Below, piece by piece: positions 6,474-12,539 of a DNA stretch of 18,104 nucleotides (positions within the stretch are counted from its first letter, which is position 1; each line of letters starts with the position of its first letter). The DNA is from Patescibacteria group bacterium (GTDB taxonomy: Bacteria > Patescibacteriota > Patescibacteriia > GCA-002772895). A program made the position numbers and the translations under genes. The DNA lies in assembly GCA_018895765.1 (NCBI GenBank), contig JAHINX010000047.1, positions 1 through 18,104 of the forward strand, read 5' to 3'. The notes under the pieces are model-generated. The model was given only the letters and a program-made list of their open reading frames with translations. It had not been told where the DNA came from and made no database searches.

Positions 6474-7475
6474 ATGATAAGGCGCAAGCGCATAATTTTA
6501 TATTTAATATTGACGATAGCCATAAGTCAGGCCGTTTTTTTTGGGTTTCTTGCGTATTTTAATTTGAAAGGAGCGATAAAAAAGGCGGAATTTGGCGTTA
6601 CTTTCAGTCCGGGCCAGGCATACTATCTTGGGCTTGATCCAAAAGAAGTATTACATGCGTCGCTCACTGATTTGGGAATAAAAAAATATCGTCTCTCGGC
6701 ATATTGGGATAAAGTTGAGGAAAAGCAAGGAAAATATGATTTTAGCCAGATTGATTGGCAGATAGATGAGGTCAGTAAAGAAGGCGGAGAGATTATTTTG
6801 GCGGTAGGCAGGCGCTTGCCCCGCTGGCCGGAATGTCACGATCCTGCTTGGATAAAGGGTCTACCGGAAGAAAAAATTCAAGAAAATGTTTTAGCCCTTG
6901 TTGAAAAAACAATAGAAAGATATAAAAGCAGTCCGGCAATAAAGGCATGGCAAGTTGAAAACGAACCTTTCTTATCTATTTTCGGCGAATGTCCGGCGCC
7001 AGATCCGGAATTTTTGAAAAAAGAGATAGCTCTTGTGCGTTCTCTGGATAATCGGCCAATAGCGCTCACAGCAAGCGGAGAGCTCTCTAGTTGGACGAAT
7101 GAAGCTCTTTTGGCTGATAAGGTGGGGGTTAGCTTATACAGAACCACATGGAATAGTATTTTGGGGATGTTTTACTATCCCCTCACCCCTCATTATTATA
7201 AGAGCCGTGCAAATACTTTGCGATTATTAGGTAAAGAGGTTTTTGTGAGTGAACTTCAGGCAGAGCCATGGGAGCGCCAACCTTTACCACAGACACCTCT
7301 TATTGAACAGAAAGAATTGATGAACGAGAAAATGCTTAGTAGTTCTGTAAAATTTGCTAAACGCGCTGGGTTTGATGAAATATATCTTTGGGGCGCGGAG
7401 TGGTGGTATTGGCTGAAAAACCAAGGTGACGATGGAATGTGGCAGACAGTGAAAAAAATAGTGCAAGAAAATTAA
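6474..7475 (+). CDS. Membrane-anchored glycoside hydrolase-like protein, clan GH-A fold
   Basis: It is predicted to act on a sugar polymer or glycan outside the cell. An N-terminal basic patch (MIRRKRI) and hydrophobic helix (about 7-28) form a signal anchor; no signal peptidase site stands out. The rest fits a TIM-barrel glycosidase: YRLSAYWDKVE (about 72-82) is the early-barrel signature, WQVENEP (159-165) ends a strand with the Asn163-Glu164 acid/base pair, and VFVSELQAEPW (256-266) holds the probable nucleophile Glu260. LYLWGAEWW-like sequence near the end matches the eighth strand. At 333 residues it is a minimal single domain. The substrate cannot be assigned. It is monocistronic, with an apparently leaderless start and a terminator at 7478-7522. 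Confidence 0.75.
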   Translation: MIRRKRIILYLILTIAISQAVFFGFLAYFNLKGAIKKAEFGVTFSPGQAYYLGLDPKEVLHASLTDLGIKKYRLSAYWDKVEEKQGKYDFSQIDWQIDEVSKEGGEIILAVGRRLPRWPECHDPAWIKGLPEEKIQENVLALVEKTIERYKSSPAIKAWQVENEPFLSIFGECPAPDPEFLKKEIALVRSLDNRPIALTASGELSSWTNEALLADKVGVSLYRTTWNSILGMFYYPLTPHYYKSRANTLRLLGKEVFVSELQAEPWERQPLPQTPLIEQKELMNEKMLSSSVKFAKRAGFDEIYLWGAEWWYWLKNQGDDGMWQTVKKIVQEN

Positions 7476-7477
7476 AA

Positions 7478-7522
7478 AACCCCGTTTCCGGAGTTAGTTT
7501 GGCGGATATCCGCCATTTTTTT
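7478..7522 (+). terminator. Terminator of the glycosidase gene
   Basis: The perfect palindrome TGGCGGATATCCGCCA (7500-7515) is followed by seven T. A weaker hairpin, AACCCCG-TTTC-CGGAGTT (one mismatch, 7478-7495), comes just before it. The T-run exists only on the plus strand. Confidence 0.85.
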
Positions 7523-7525
7523 AAT

Positions 7526-7708
7526 TTATGGATTCCAGAAAACTTTCGTCTTGCTTGAGTTGATTGATAGGTGTCGCCAGCGGAGAAGTTCCTTGATGTG
7601 CGCAAGGTGCTTGGAGACATCGCCCCCACCCACAAGAAAGAAGTTATCAGCATAACGAATATGCCAGATGCCGGCTTCGCGCAAGCCGTGGTTGAAGAGA
7701 AACTCAGT
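7526..7708 (-). pseudogene. Broken 3' fragment of a reverse transcriptase
   Basis: The frame ending at TAA 7526-7528 reads GLREAGIWHIRYADNFFLV and continues with HIKELLRWRHLSINSSKTKVF. RYAD-N corresponds to the RYADD catalytic motif 5 of reverse transcriptases with the second Asp changed to Asn (codon AAC). The following helix and KTKV match the segment after that motif in group II intron and retroelement enzymes. A TAG (7709-7711) interrupts the frame directly upstream; beyond it LNSGEEALPIPPIY could be the preceding palm region. Only about 60 of the usual 300-450 residues remain and the active site is damaged, so this is a relic. The class of element cannot be told; no template or variable repeat is seen nearby. 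Confidence 0.6.
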
Positions 7709-7769
7709 CTAATAGATAGGGGGGATGGGAAGTGCTTCCTCTCCGCTGTTGAGCAGTAGCGCTATTCGC

Positions 7770-8021
7770 TCACAGGATTCGAGCCACAGCCGCCTGATGC
7801 CACATCTTTCCCCGCTTGGTGTGGATACCTTTGGCGTTGAGGTACTCGGCGATGGCAGCGGCCGGGACCCCTCCACTCTCAACTGTTCTATGGTTGGTGC
7901 GGATGACGTACTGCTCCCCAACGCTGGATAGTCGCGGCAAAAGTATCCTGCGGGGTGCCGGCGACACCCGGTGGCCGATGGTGGTGGGCATATCGTGAAT
8001 CACGCCGAGCGACGTCGACAC
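7770..8021 (-). pseudogene. Fragment resembling the recombinase domain of a large serine recombinase
   Basis: The 83-codon frame (GTG at 8019-8021) contains EQYVIRTNHRTVESG, then AIAEYLNAKGIHTKRGKMWH and QAAVARIL. This is the pattern of the recombinase domain that follows the catalytic domain in large serine recombinases (IA-x2-LN-x2-GI-x-T-x2-G-x2-W-x4-V-x2-IL). The N-terminal catalytic domain with its Ser and the rest of the C-terminus are missing, and a stop follows ARIL. G+C is clearly higher than in the flanking genes, as in the neighbouring fragments. It is a remnant; an unrelated DNA-binding helix-turn-helix protein is a possible alternative. Confidence 0.45.
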
Positions 8022-8030
8022 GTCTACTGT

Positions 8031-8915
8031 TCAGGCAACCCCCACTGCGCGAAGGATGGCCATGGTCTTTTGCTGCCATGACTCTGGAGTGATCCGGAGA
8101 TCGTCTATCGCAAACGGCATATGGATTTCGCAGTCGAGTCGGATGAGGTCAAGATTCCCCTTGATACGCATTCGGTAATCGATGAGCTTTTTCTGGAGAG
8201 CGTCTGGTTTGATGGCGTGGACTTTGCCAAGAATATTGGCGATACAACCGAACTCGGCAAGAAGCCGAACGGCGGTTTTGGGCCCGATGCCAGGGATGCC
8301 AGCGATGTTGTCGGTTTTGTCTCCGACGAGTGCCTTGTAGTCTGGAACGAGTGCCGGAGGGATGCCATAGCGCGCCCTTACTTCAGCTGGACCATAGAGA
8401 ATCGACTTTGTTCCGCGAGGGCAAAAGATGCGGGTCCTTTCCCCGACGAGTTGGAACAAATCCATGTCGGTCGAGACAATAATGACTTCGTCGGGTTCCT
8501 CGTGCCGGGCGTATCTTGCGATGACATCGTCAGCTTCGACTCCCGTGACTTCGCAGTGCCGGAAGCCGAGCCGGTCAAGAGCAGCGTGAATACTCGGCAG
8601 CTGCGAGAACGGATTTCCCTCGGGCGGGAGTTTGGAGAAATCCTTGGTACGCGTGGCCTTGTAGTCCGCCATTACCTCGTCCCGAAAGGAGCCCCGCTCA
8701 CTGTCGAAGACGACGAGAAGGTGGGTTGGTGTAATGGCAGTGAGCGTTTTGAGCAGGGTTCCAATGAAGCCAATAGTGCCGTGAATGGAAAAGCCGCCCT
8801 TTCCCAAGATGCGTGCTGGCAGGCCGAAGAACATCCGGAAAAGGAGGTTGTGGCCATCGACAAGGAGGAGCTTAGTCATACGTGTTTTTTCTACGTTAGG
8901 AGTTGTCTGGGACAT
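8031..8915 (-). CDS. Stand-alone 5'-3' exonuclease (PolA N-terminal / flap endonuclease family)
   Basis: It is predicted to cut 5' flaps and RNA primers during replication and repair. The PIN-like metal site is complete: LLVDGHN (Asp20), VVFDSERG (Asp71), VEADDV (Glu127, Asp129, Asp130) and STDMD (Asp150, Asp152). The helix-3-turn-helix GIPGIGPKTA (206-215) is preceded by GDKTDN (Asp199, Asp202). At 294 residues it matches phage-type or stand-alone enzymes and lacks a polymerase domain. The ATG at 8915 lies inside the 3' end of the upstream gene; a second ATG at 8877-8879, just before LLLVDGHN, is an equally plausible start, and neither has a Shine-Dalgarno. The gene is visibly richer in G+C than genes on both sides and sits beside mobile-element fragments, which suggests transfer. 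Confidence 0.88.
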   Translation of the reverse strand: MSQTTPNVEKTRMTKLLLVDGHNLLFRMFFGLPARILGKGGFSIHGTIGFIGTLLKTLTAITPTHLLVVFDSERGSFRDEVMADYKATRTKDFSKLPPEGNPFSQLPSIHAALDRLGFRHCEVTGVEADDVIARYARHEEPDEVIIVSTDMDLFQLVGERTRIFCPRGTKSILYGPAEVRARYGIPPALVPDYKALVGDKTDNIAGIPGIGPKTAVRLLAEFGCIANILGKVHAIKPDALQKKLIDYRMRIKGNLDLIRLDCEIHMPFAIDDLRITPESWQQKTMAILRAVGVA

Positions 8916-9241
8916 CGTTTGCTCATTTTTAAAGCATTATCAAACTTTTCTGCAAGTTGGGATATGATCAAAAGGCTGACTTGTTTCCATTTTTCAGCTA
9001 GACCTGTTTCTTTGGCAATTTCAACAACTTTAATCATCCATTCAATTTCTTCTTCAGTATAATATCCCATAAAAAAACTGGTGCAATATTCCAAGATTTC
9101 TTGCTCAATCGTTTCCATATCAATTCCCGAATGAGAGCCATGTTCTTTTATAGTTTTTACACGAAGGTTTGCAACTGACGCTTTTATTCTGGAAGTAGTT
9201 CCCGTAAGTTCCATGCAAAAGATTACCCTGTTTCGATCCAT
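8891..9241 (-). CDS. Small protein of unknown function
   Basis: The 116-residue soluble protein has no recognised family. It opens with MDRNRVIFCMELTGTTSRIK and has an acidic helix-rich middle (IDMETIEQEILEYCTSF, YTEEEIEWMIKVVEIA) and a C-terminus ending KRCPRQLLT. The start is taken at 9241 because AAGGAG lies six bases upstream; an ATG at 9244 is next to it. It follows the EamA-like transporter gene after 13 bases. Its last 25 bases overlap the longer start of the G+C-rich exonuclease gene, so its natural 3' end may have been replaced when that segment arrived. Confidence 0.55.
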   Translation of the reverse strand: MDRNRVIFCMELTGTTSRIKASVANLRVKTIKEHGSHSGIDMETIEQEILEYCTSFFMGYYTEEEIEWMIKVVEIAKETGLAEKWKQVSLLIISQLAEKFDNALKMSKRCPRQLLT

Positions 9242-9254
9242 CATCCGCTCCTTT

Positions 9255-9620
9255 TTATGCCTGGCCACCGTTAGTTGCTAAAAGGACGATTCCCCCTATA
9301 ACTAGAATTAGACCAAAAAACTGTGGAATTGTCAAGCTTTCCTTTAAAAAAAGCGCGGCTATTATTATAGTTGTTGCAAAACTTAAGCTTGTAAAGATAG
9401 GATAAGCGATGCTGACATTCATTTTGCTAAAAATATAAACATATGGTGGAAAGGATGCAACGTAGAGCAGGATTCCTCCCCAAATATGATAGTTTTTTAA
9501 AATATCGACGATTATCTGTAAAGAGAAATCGCCTGCAAATTTCGCCGAGCCAATTTTTAACAAAATAGTGGCAACAGCATTCATGGCGACTGCTATTGCA
9601 AAAACTAATATTAATTGCAT
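9255..9620 (-). CDS. Half-size EamA/SMR-like transporter
   Basis: The 121-residue protein has four hydrophobic helices (about 1-21, 44-66, 70-93 and 98-117), the size and layout of small multidrug resistance or ArnE/ArnF-like drug/metabolite transporters that work as dimers. KIGSAKF after helix 1, PPYVYIFSKMNVSIAYPIF and the late helix with LKESLTIPQFFGLILVIGG match the superfamily. The membrane Glu of true SMR pumps (E14) is absent from helix 1 (position near MNAVATILLK), which favours an ArnE/EamA-type lipid or metabolite role over cation/drug export. It lies between two small genes on the same strand with gaps of 8 and 13 bases, so it is probably co-transcribed. Confidence 0.7.
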   Translation of the reverse strand: MQLILVFAIAVAMNAVATILLKIGSAKFAGDFSLQIIVDILKNYHIWGGILLYVASFPPYVYIFSKMNVSIAYPIFTSLSFATTIIIAALFLKESLTIPQFFGLILVIGGIVLLATNGGQA

Positions 9621-9628
9621 ACGTATTA

Positions 9629-9844
9629 TTAGAAGTCAATTTTAATTTTAGAATATTTACGCACCTTGAGGCCAATTAAAACAAGCGTGAGGCCGACAAT
9701 CACAAAGAAAAGCGCGGCTAAAACAATCAGAAGCGTCGGATAAAGATATACCAACACCCCGAGAACAATAAGCAACAGGCCCTCTAAAAGCAAAGACCAT
9801 GCCAAATGACCCACGGCTTTTAAAATTATTTCTATGCGTTCCAT
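9629..9844 (-). CDS. Two-helix small membrane protein
   Basis: The 71-residue protein has an amphipathic start (MERIEIILKAVGHLAW), two transmembrane helices (about 17-35 and 39-61) joined by YPT, and a basic cytoplasmic tail (KVRKYSKIKIDF). The repeated small-residue/leucine helices resemble DUF308-like membrane proteins, but the match is too short to assign. It is the first of a likely four-gene minus-strand series, 8 bases before the transporter. No Shine-Dalgarno is seen; the region before the ATG consists of short repeats. Confidence 0.55.
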   Translation of the reverse strand: MERIEIILKAVGHLAWSLLLEGLLLIVLGVLVYLYPTLLIVLAALFFVIVGLTLVLIGLKVRKYSKIKIDF

Positions 9845-9849
9845 AAGAT

Positions 9850-9953
9850 TTTTGTAACTCGTAATTTGTAATTCGTAATTTGTAATAATTTTTTTGATTA
9901 TTTATCGTGAAATGATATTATTTACGGATTACAGATTACTATTTACGGATTAC
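9850..9953. repeat. Short AT-rich repeats at the end of the ATP-cone nuclease gene
   Basis: GTAATTTGTAATTC recurs in tandem at about 9860-9886. ATTTACGGATTAC occurs twice (9920-9932 and 9941-9953). The second copy overlaps the last codons of the nuclease gene, which therefore ends in a repeat-derived tail (KVIRK). The same CGGATTAC theme appears in the nrdJ leader near 4423. Confidence 0.55.
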
Positions 9954-10802
9954 TTTGTTATTAGGATTAAATTGAAGCACTTCTTTTGCCTCTTTTAAGA
10001 TTGGCGCAAGTTGGCGTTTTGAAAGGCGCGTCTTTTGCATTAGCTGATCTATATTATACTTTATAACGTCTTGTAATAAAAGTATTTCCGCCAAGCTAAA
10101 GGCCGAAAGATGAAATTTTTTGATGCTTGCGAGAACGGTAATAGGATAAAGCTTTTTATTGTCTATCCAGGCGGGCAATGGTTTTTCTTGCGGATGGTTC
10201 CAGGAAAGAAGTCCCATTTTTTTGCATTCACCATATTTTTCCGAGTCATAAGAAAACCTGCTGTTCGTCACAAGCCAGCATTCGTCAATTTGCGGGCATT
10301 TGCCAAGCTTTGCGCCATCCCGCAAGTCCATAAAACGCGCCCAGGTGGACATTGTGTCTTTTATGTCTATAAAAATATTAGTACTATGACGAAGCTTGCA
10401 TTCTATCATAATTTTTTTATCATCTTTTTCTGCAATAATATCAACTTCGTGAGTTATACATCTTCCTTCCAAAATTTCTGGCAAGTACGCCTTGTACCCA
10501 TAAGCGCGAAGTAAAAGCATTATATATTTTTCAAATTCAAATCCGCTTGGACCAAGCTTGAAAATGGCATCACGCAAAGAATAGCGCGCGGCCAAAGCCG
10601 GACTCGTCTGCTTTAGTTTTCTTTTGGCAATTTTATAAATTTCTCTGGTGCTAATTCCGCTCCAGGCAATCTTTTTTATTTCCAAAGCGATTTGCTCCGC
10701 TAACTTGTCACTTGCGCCGGAACGCCTAAGCGCGTTTATGATTTTCCCCAAACTCAAAAGTTCACGTTCGCCATTTGATTTTATAACCTTTATTTGCGCC
10801 AT
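9939..10802 (-). CDS. ATP-cone / PD-(D/E)XK nuclease fusion protein
   Basis: Residues 1-85 or so (IKVIKSNGERELLSLGKI, then ALRRSG and a four-helix run) form an ATP-cone, the nucleotide-binding regulatory domain known from ribonucleotide reductases and NrdR. Residues 86-200 carry an Mrr-like restriction nuclease core: Glu near 89-91 (GFEFEKYI), HEVDIIA (Asp121) and MIECK (Glu134, Lys136), so the catalytic set is intact. The C-terminal 65 residues are helical with a basic end. At 287 residues it is a full-length two-domain protein. I infer a nuclease gated by ATP/dATP; defence, repair or dNTP surveillance are possible roles. Promoter TGC-TATAAT (10811-10819) lies 8 bases before the ATG. The tail is repeat-derived. 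Confidence 0.75.
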   Translation of the reverse strand: MAQIKVIKSNGERELLSLGKIINALRRSGASDKLAEQIALEIKKIAWSGISTREIYKIAKRKLKQTSPALAARYSLRDAIFKLGPSGFEFEKYIMLLLRAYGYKAYLPEILEGRCITHEVDIIAEKDDKKIMIECKLRHSTNIFIDIKDTMSTWARFMDLRDGAKLGKCPQIDECWLVTNSRFSYDSEKYGECKKMGLLSWNHPQEKPLPAWIDNKKLYPITVLASIKKFHLSAFSLAEILLLQDVIKYNIDQLMQKTRLSKRQLAPILKEAKEVLQFNPNNKVIRK

Positions 10803-10810
10803 ATATTGTA

Positions 10811-10819
10811 ATTATAGCA
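10811..10819 (-). promoter_or_regulatory. Extended -10 promoter of the ATP-cone nuclease
   Basis: On the minus strand TGC-TATAAT ends 8 bases before the ATG (10800-10802), so the transcript would start about one base upstream of the start codon. The -35 position falls inside the terminator of the preceding gene and does not match. Confidence 0.55.
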
Positions 10820-10830
10820 TAAGACAAATC

Positions 10831-10856
10831 AAAAAGCTCCGAATTTTTCGGAGCTT
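10831..10856 (-). terminator. Intrinsic terminator of the zinc-ribbon gene pair
   Basis: On the minus strand AAGCTCCGAA and TTCGGAGCTT form a 10-bp stem around a 3-base loop, followed by T-rich sequence (TTTTTGATTTG, first bases shared with the stem). The stem sequence is close to that of the terminator at 5434-5460. Confidence 0.8.
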
Positions 10857-10885
10857 ATATTTTTTTGGAGCTGTCGTACCCGTTT

Positions 10886-11155
10886 TTACTTCTTTTTATT
10901 CAAATTTACGTGCACGCGGGGTCCATTATTTTTGCAACTTTTATTGCATTTGCTATTGCAACTACTATCTTTGTCGCATCCGCAATCGTCGCATTTGCAT
11001 CCCGCAGCGCTGGTGCATCCGCACTCACACTCAAAATCAGAGCATCCGAGATTGGGACAGCGCTTTGGCCAACCGTTTTTTTTGATATTTTTCTTTAGAA
11101 CTTCCCATGTATGGCCACATTTATTGCATACAAACTCACAGACGTCATTTGCCAT
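10886..11155 (-). CDS. Cys-rich small zinc-ribbon protein
   Basis: The 89-residue protein starts at the ATG 11153-11155, where GGAGGAG lies a few bases upstream. The N-terminal part has paired cysteines (CEFVCNKCGHTW, then RCPNLGC) that fit a zinc ribbon. The second half is extremely Cys-rich (ECECGC, CKCDDCGC, CNSKCNKSC), with 15 cysteines overall, and ends in a basic tail (NLNKKK). The second half could bind more metal, as metallothioneins do. The function is unknown. The gene begins one base after the stop of another tiny zinc-ribbon gene (TAA-A-ATG), so the two are translationally coupled. A terminator follows at 10831-10856. Confidence 0.75.
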   Translation of the reverse strand: MANDVCEFVCNKCGHTWEVLKKNIKKNGWPKRCPNLGCSDFECECGCTSAAGCKCDDCGCDKDSSCNSKCNKSCKNNGPRVHVNLNKKK

Positions 11156-11156
11156 T

Positions 11157-11330
11157 TTACTCCTCCCTTTCTTTGATTGCATGACTCCCGCAAAAAGTAC
11201 ATTCGTCCGCATCATAGTTAGATTCAAACTGTTCTTTGCAGTTTTTACATGTAAATGTACGGAGTTTAGTTTTTGTTTTCGGTGCTTCGGGTTCCCTGTT
11301 CCAATTGTTGTGATTATTTTTCCGAGTCAT
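11157..11330 (-). CDS. 57-residue zinc-ribbon protein
   Basis: This is a very short gene starting at the ATG 11328-11330, with GAGGTG just upstream. The protein begins MTRKNNHNNWNREPEAP and continues with a two-knuckle zinc ribbon: FTCKNCKEQF and ECTFCGSH, separated by about 12 residues. It ends KEREE. The codons for the last residues (AGG GAG GAG TAA) also serve as the Shine-Dalgarno of the downstream Cys-rich gene. The compact CxxC-x12-CxxC arrangement, a good ribosome-binding site and coupling to a second zinc-ribbon gene make it very likely real. Confidence 0.75.
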   Translation of the reverse strand: MTRKNNHNNWNREPEAPKTKTKLRTFTCKNCKEQFESNYDADECTFCGSHAIKEREE

Positions 11331-11360
11331 TCGCACCTCACATTTATAATCTAATACATT

Positions 11361-11389
11361 TTGGCTAAAAATGCAAGAGGTGCTATCAT
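11361..11389 (+). promoter_or_regulatory. Promoter of the pseudouridine synthase gene, leaderless
   Basis: TTGGCT (11361-11366), 17 bases, then TATCAT (11384-11389) with an upstream TGC, an extended -10. The ATG at 11396 lies six bases after the -10, the same spacing as for the glycosidase gene, and there is no Shine-Dalgarno. Confidence 0.6.
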
Positions 11390-11395
11390 AGTCTT

Positions 11396-12049
11396 ATGAG
11401 AATCAATAAATATATAGCGCTTTTTGGCGATTTTAGCCGACGCGAAGCCGACCGGCTGATTGAAGGTGGAAAGGTGCTGATTGACGGAGAAAAAGCTGAG
11501 CTCGGAGATATGGTTGCCGCAAATAGCGAAATTATTGTAAATGGGGAAAAATTAGTCGGAAAAGAATACGTTTCCTTGGCTTATAACAAACCAAAAGATA
11601 TTGTTACGAGTTCCCCTCACCGCGGACAAAAATCAATTGCCGATATTTTGGATTACCCGGCGCGCGTGCATCCAATCGGCCGATTGGATAAAAATAGCCG
11701 AGGCCTGATTTTGCTTACAAATGATCCCCGGCTTACTGAAAAAGTTTTGGGATGGGAAAAAGAATATGAAGTGGAAGTTGATAATGAAATTACGCAGGAT
11801 TTTTTGAATAATATGAAAGCAGGTGTCATCATTTCCACTGAAAAAGGATATTATAAAACAAAGCCAGCTTCAATTAAAAAGCTCAGCCCTAAACTTTTCT
11901 CTATTATTTTGAAAGAAGGAAAAAAACGACAAGTTCGCCTGATGTGTCGAGCACTTGGATATAGGGTGCGCGACCTGAAGCGGGTAAGGATTGGAAAAAT
12001 AAAATTGGAAGATATAAAAGAAAATAAATATAAAAAAATAGCGCTGTAG
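11396..12049 (+). CDS. RsuA/RluB/RluF-family pseudouridine synthase
   Basis: It isomerises uridine to pseudouridine in ribosomal RNA. An N-terminal S4 RNA-binding domain (about 1-55: MRINKYIA, SRREADRLIEGGKVLIDG) precedes the catalytic domain. The signature GRLDKNSRGLILLTND (95-110) contains the catalytic Asp98. The later conserved part (ILKEGKKRQVRLMCRALG, then RVRIGKIKL) matches the RsuA/RluBEF branch. At 217 residues it is a short, complete member. It cannot be told from sequence whether it targets 16S or 23S rRNA; a RluF-like role is likely. It is monocistronic, apparently leaderless, and its stop codon lies in the loop of its own terminator. Confidence 0.9.
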   Translation: MRINKYIALFGDFSRREADRLIEGGKVLIDGEKAELGDMVAANSEIIVNGEKLVGKEYVSLAYNKPKDIVTSSPHRGQKSIADILDYPARVHPIGRLDKNSRGLILLTNDPRLTEKVLGWEKEYEVEVDNEITQDFLNNMKAGVIISTEKGYYKTKPASIKKLSPKLFSIILKEGKKRQVRLMCRALGYRVRDLKRVRIGKIKLEDIKENKYKKIAL

Positions 12050-12063
12050 GGCGCTATTTTTTT
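12032..12063. terminator. Bidirectional terminator shared by two convergent genes
   Basis: AAAAAAATAGCGC and GCGCTATTTTTTT form a perfect 13-bp stem with a 6-base loop. The stop codon of the pseudouridine synthase (TAG, 12047-12049) lies in the loop. The symmetrical A-run and T-run allow termination of the plus-strand gene and of the minus-strand holin-like gene ending at 12078. Confidence 0.9.
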
Positions 12064-12077
12064 GTTAAATTTATTAC

Positions 12078-12413
12078 TTATTTTTTATATTGTCCGACCA
12101 GCCCGTTTGCGATTGATAAAACAGCGGCAAACAAAAGCGCCCACCAAAAGCTTGCGATGCTAAAACCCGGAATCAAATAATCTGCGAGCATTACTATCCC
12201 TGCGTTTATCACTAAAGTAAAAAGTCCCAGCGTCAAAATATTTATTGGCAAGGTCAAAAGAATTAGAAGTGGCTTTAAAAGCGCGTTTAAAAGACCGATA
12301 ACCACAGCAACGATCAGGGCTATCCAAAAATTTTCTAGCCCCACGCCGGGGATGATGTATGCCATTGCAAATATTACAACGGCATTAATAAGCCAATTAA
12401 CAAGTAAAAACAT
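12078..12413 (-). CDS. Phage-holin-4 superfamily membrane protein
   Basis: The 111-residue protein has four hydrophobic helices (about 3-20, 28-50, 53-75 and 84-105). The family features are plain: FLLVNWLINAVVIFAMAY at the start, PGVGLENFW, GLLNALLKPLLILLTLPI and LADYLIPGFSIASFWWALL. These match the Phage_holin_4_2 superfamily (PF04020), widespread in bacterial chromosomes. Despite the name its role is not established, and nothing here indicates a prophage. The gene stands alone, with an extended -10 (TGG-TATAAT, 12459-12467) about 45 bases upstream and no Shine-Dalgarno. Confidence 0.85.
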   Translation of the reverse strand: MFLLVNWLINAVVIFAMAYIIPGVGLENFWIALIVAVVIGLLNALLKPLLILLTLPINILTLGLFTLVINAGIVMLADYLIPGFSIASFWWALLFAAVLSIANGLVGQYKK

Positions 12414-12458
12414 AAGTTTTTCTTTTTAATAATAAAAGTTAGTTTATTGACTGATTAT

Positions 12459-12467
12459 ATTATACCA
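12459..12467 (-). promoter_or_regulatory. Extended -10 promoter of the holin-like gene
   Basis: On the minus strand TGG-TATAAT is a perfect extended -10. No -35 match is visible at the expected distance, where the upstream terminator stem lies. Confidence 0.55.
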
Positions 12468-12474
12468 CAAAAGT

Positions 12475-12501
12475 AAAAATCCGGCTTTTTGCCGGATTTT
12501 T
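12475..12501. terminator. Terminator of the tandem zinc-ribbon gene
   Basis: AAAAATCCGGC and GCCGGATTTTT form an 11-bp stem with a 5-base loop. The A-run and T-run are symmetrical, so it can act on both strands. The minus-strand gene ending at 12540 is the natural user. Confidence 0.85.
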
Positions 12502-12539
12502 ACTGCGCGAATGCGCTGAGATTTTAAAAACTTTTGTTT

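Noticed and set aside
7526..8021. Diversity-generating retroelement
   Set aside because: Only a dead end fragment of a reverse transcriptase is present, and I found no template/variable repeat pair with adenine-specific differences nearby.
8121..9062. Long plus-strand open frame of 313 codons
   Set aside because: It lies antisense to the 5'-3' exonuclease, whose catalytic motifs are all intact on the minus strand. High G+C leaves few stops in the opposite frame.
12078..12413. Holin-like gene as evidence for a prophage
   Set aside because: The Phage_holin_4_2 family is common in chromosomes and no lysin, capsid, terminase or integrase gene is near.
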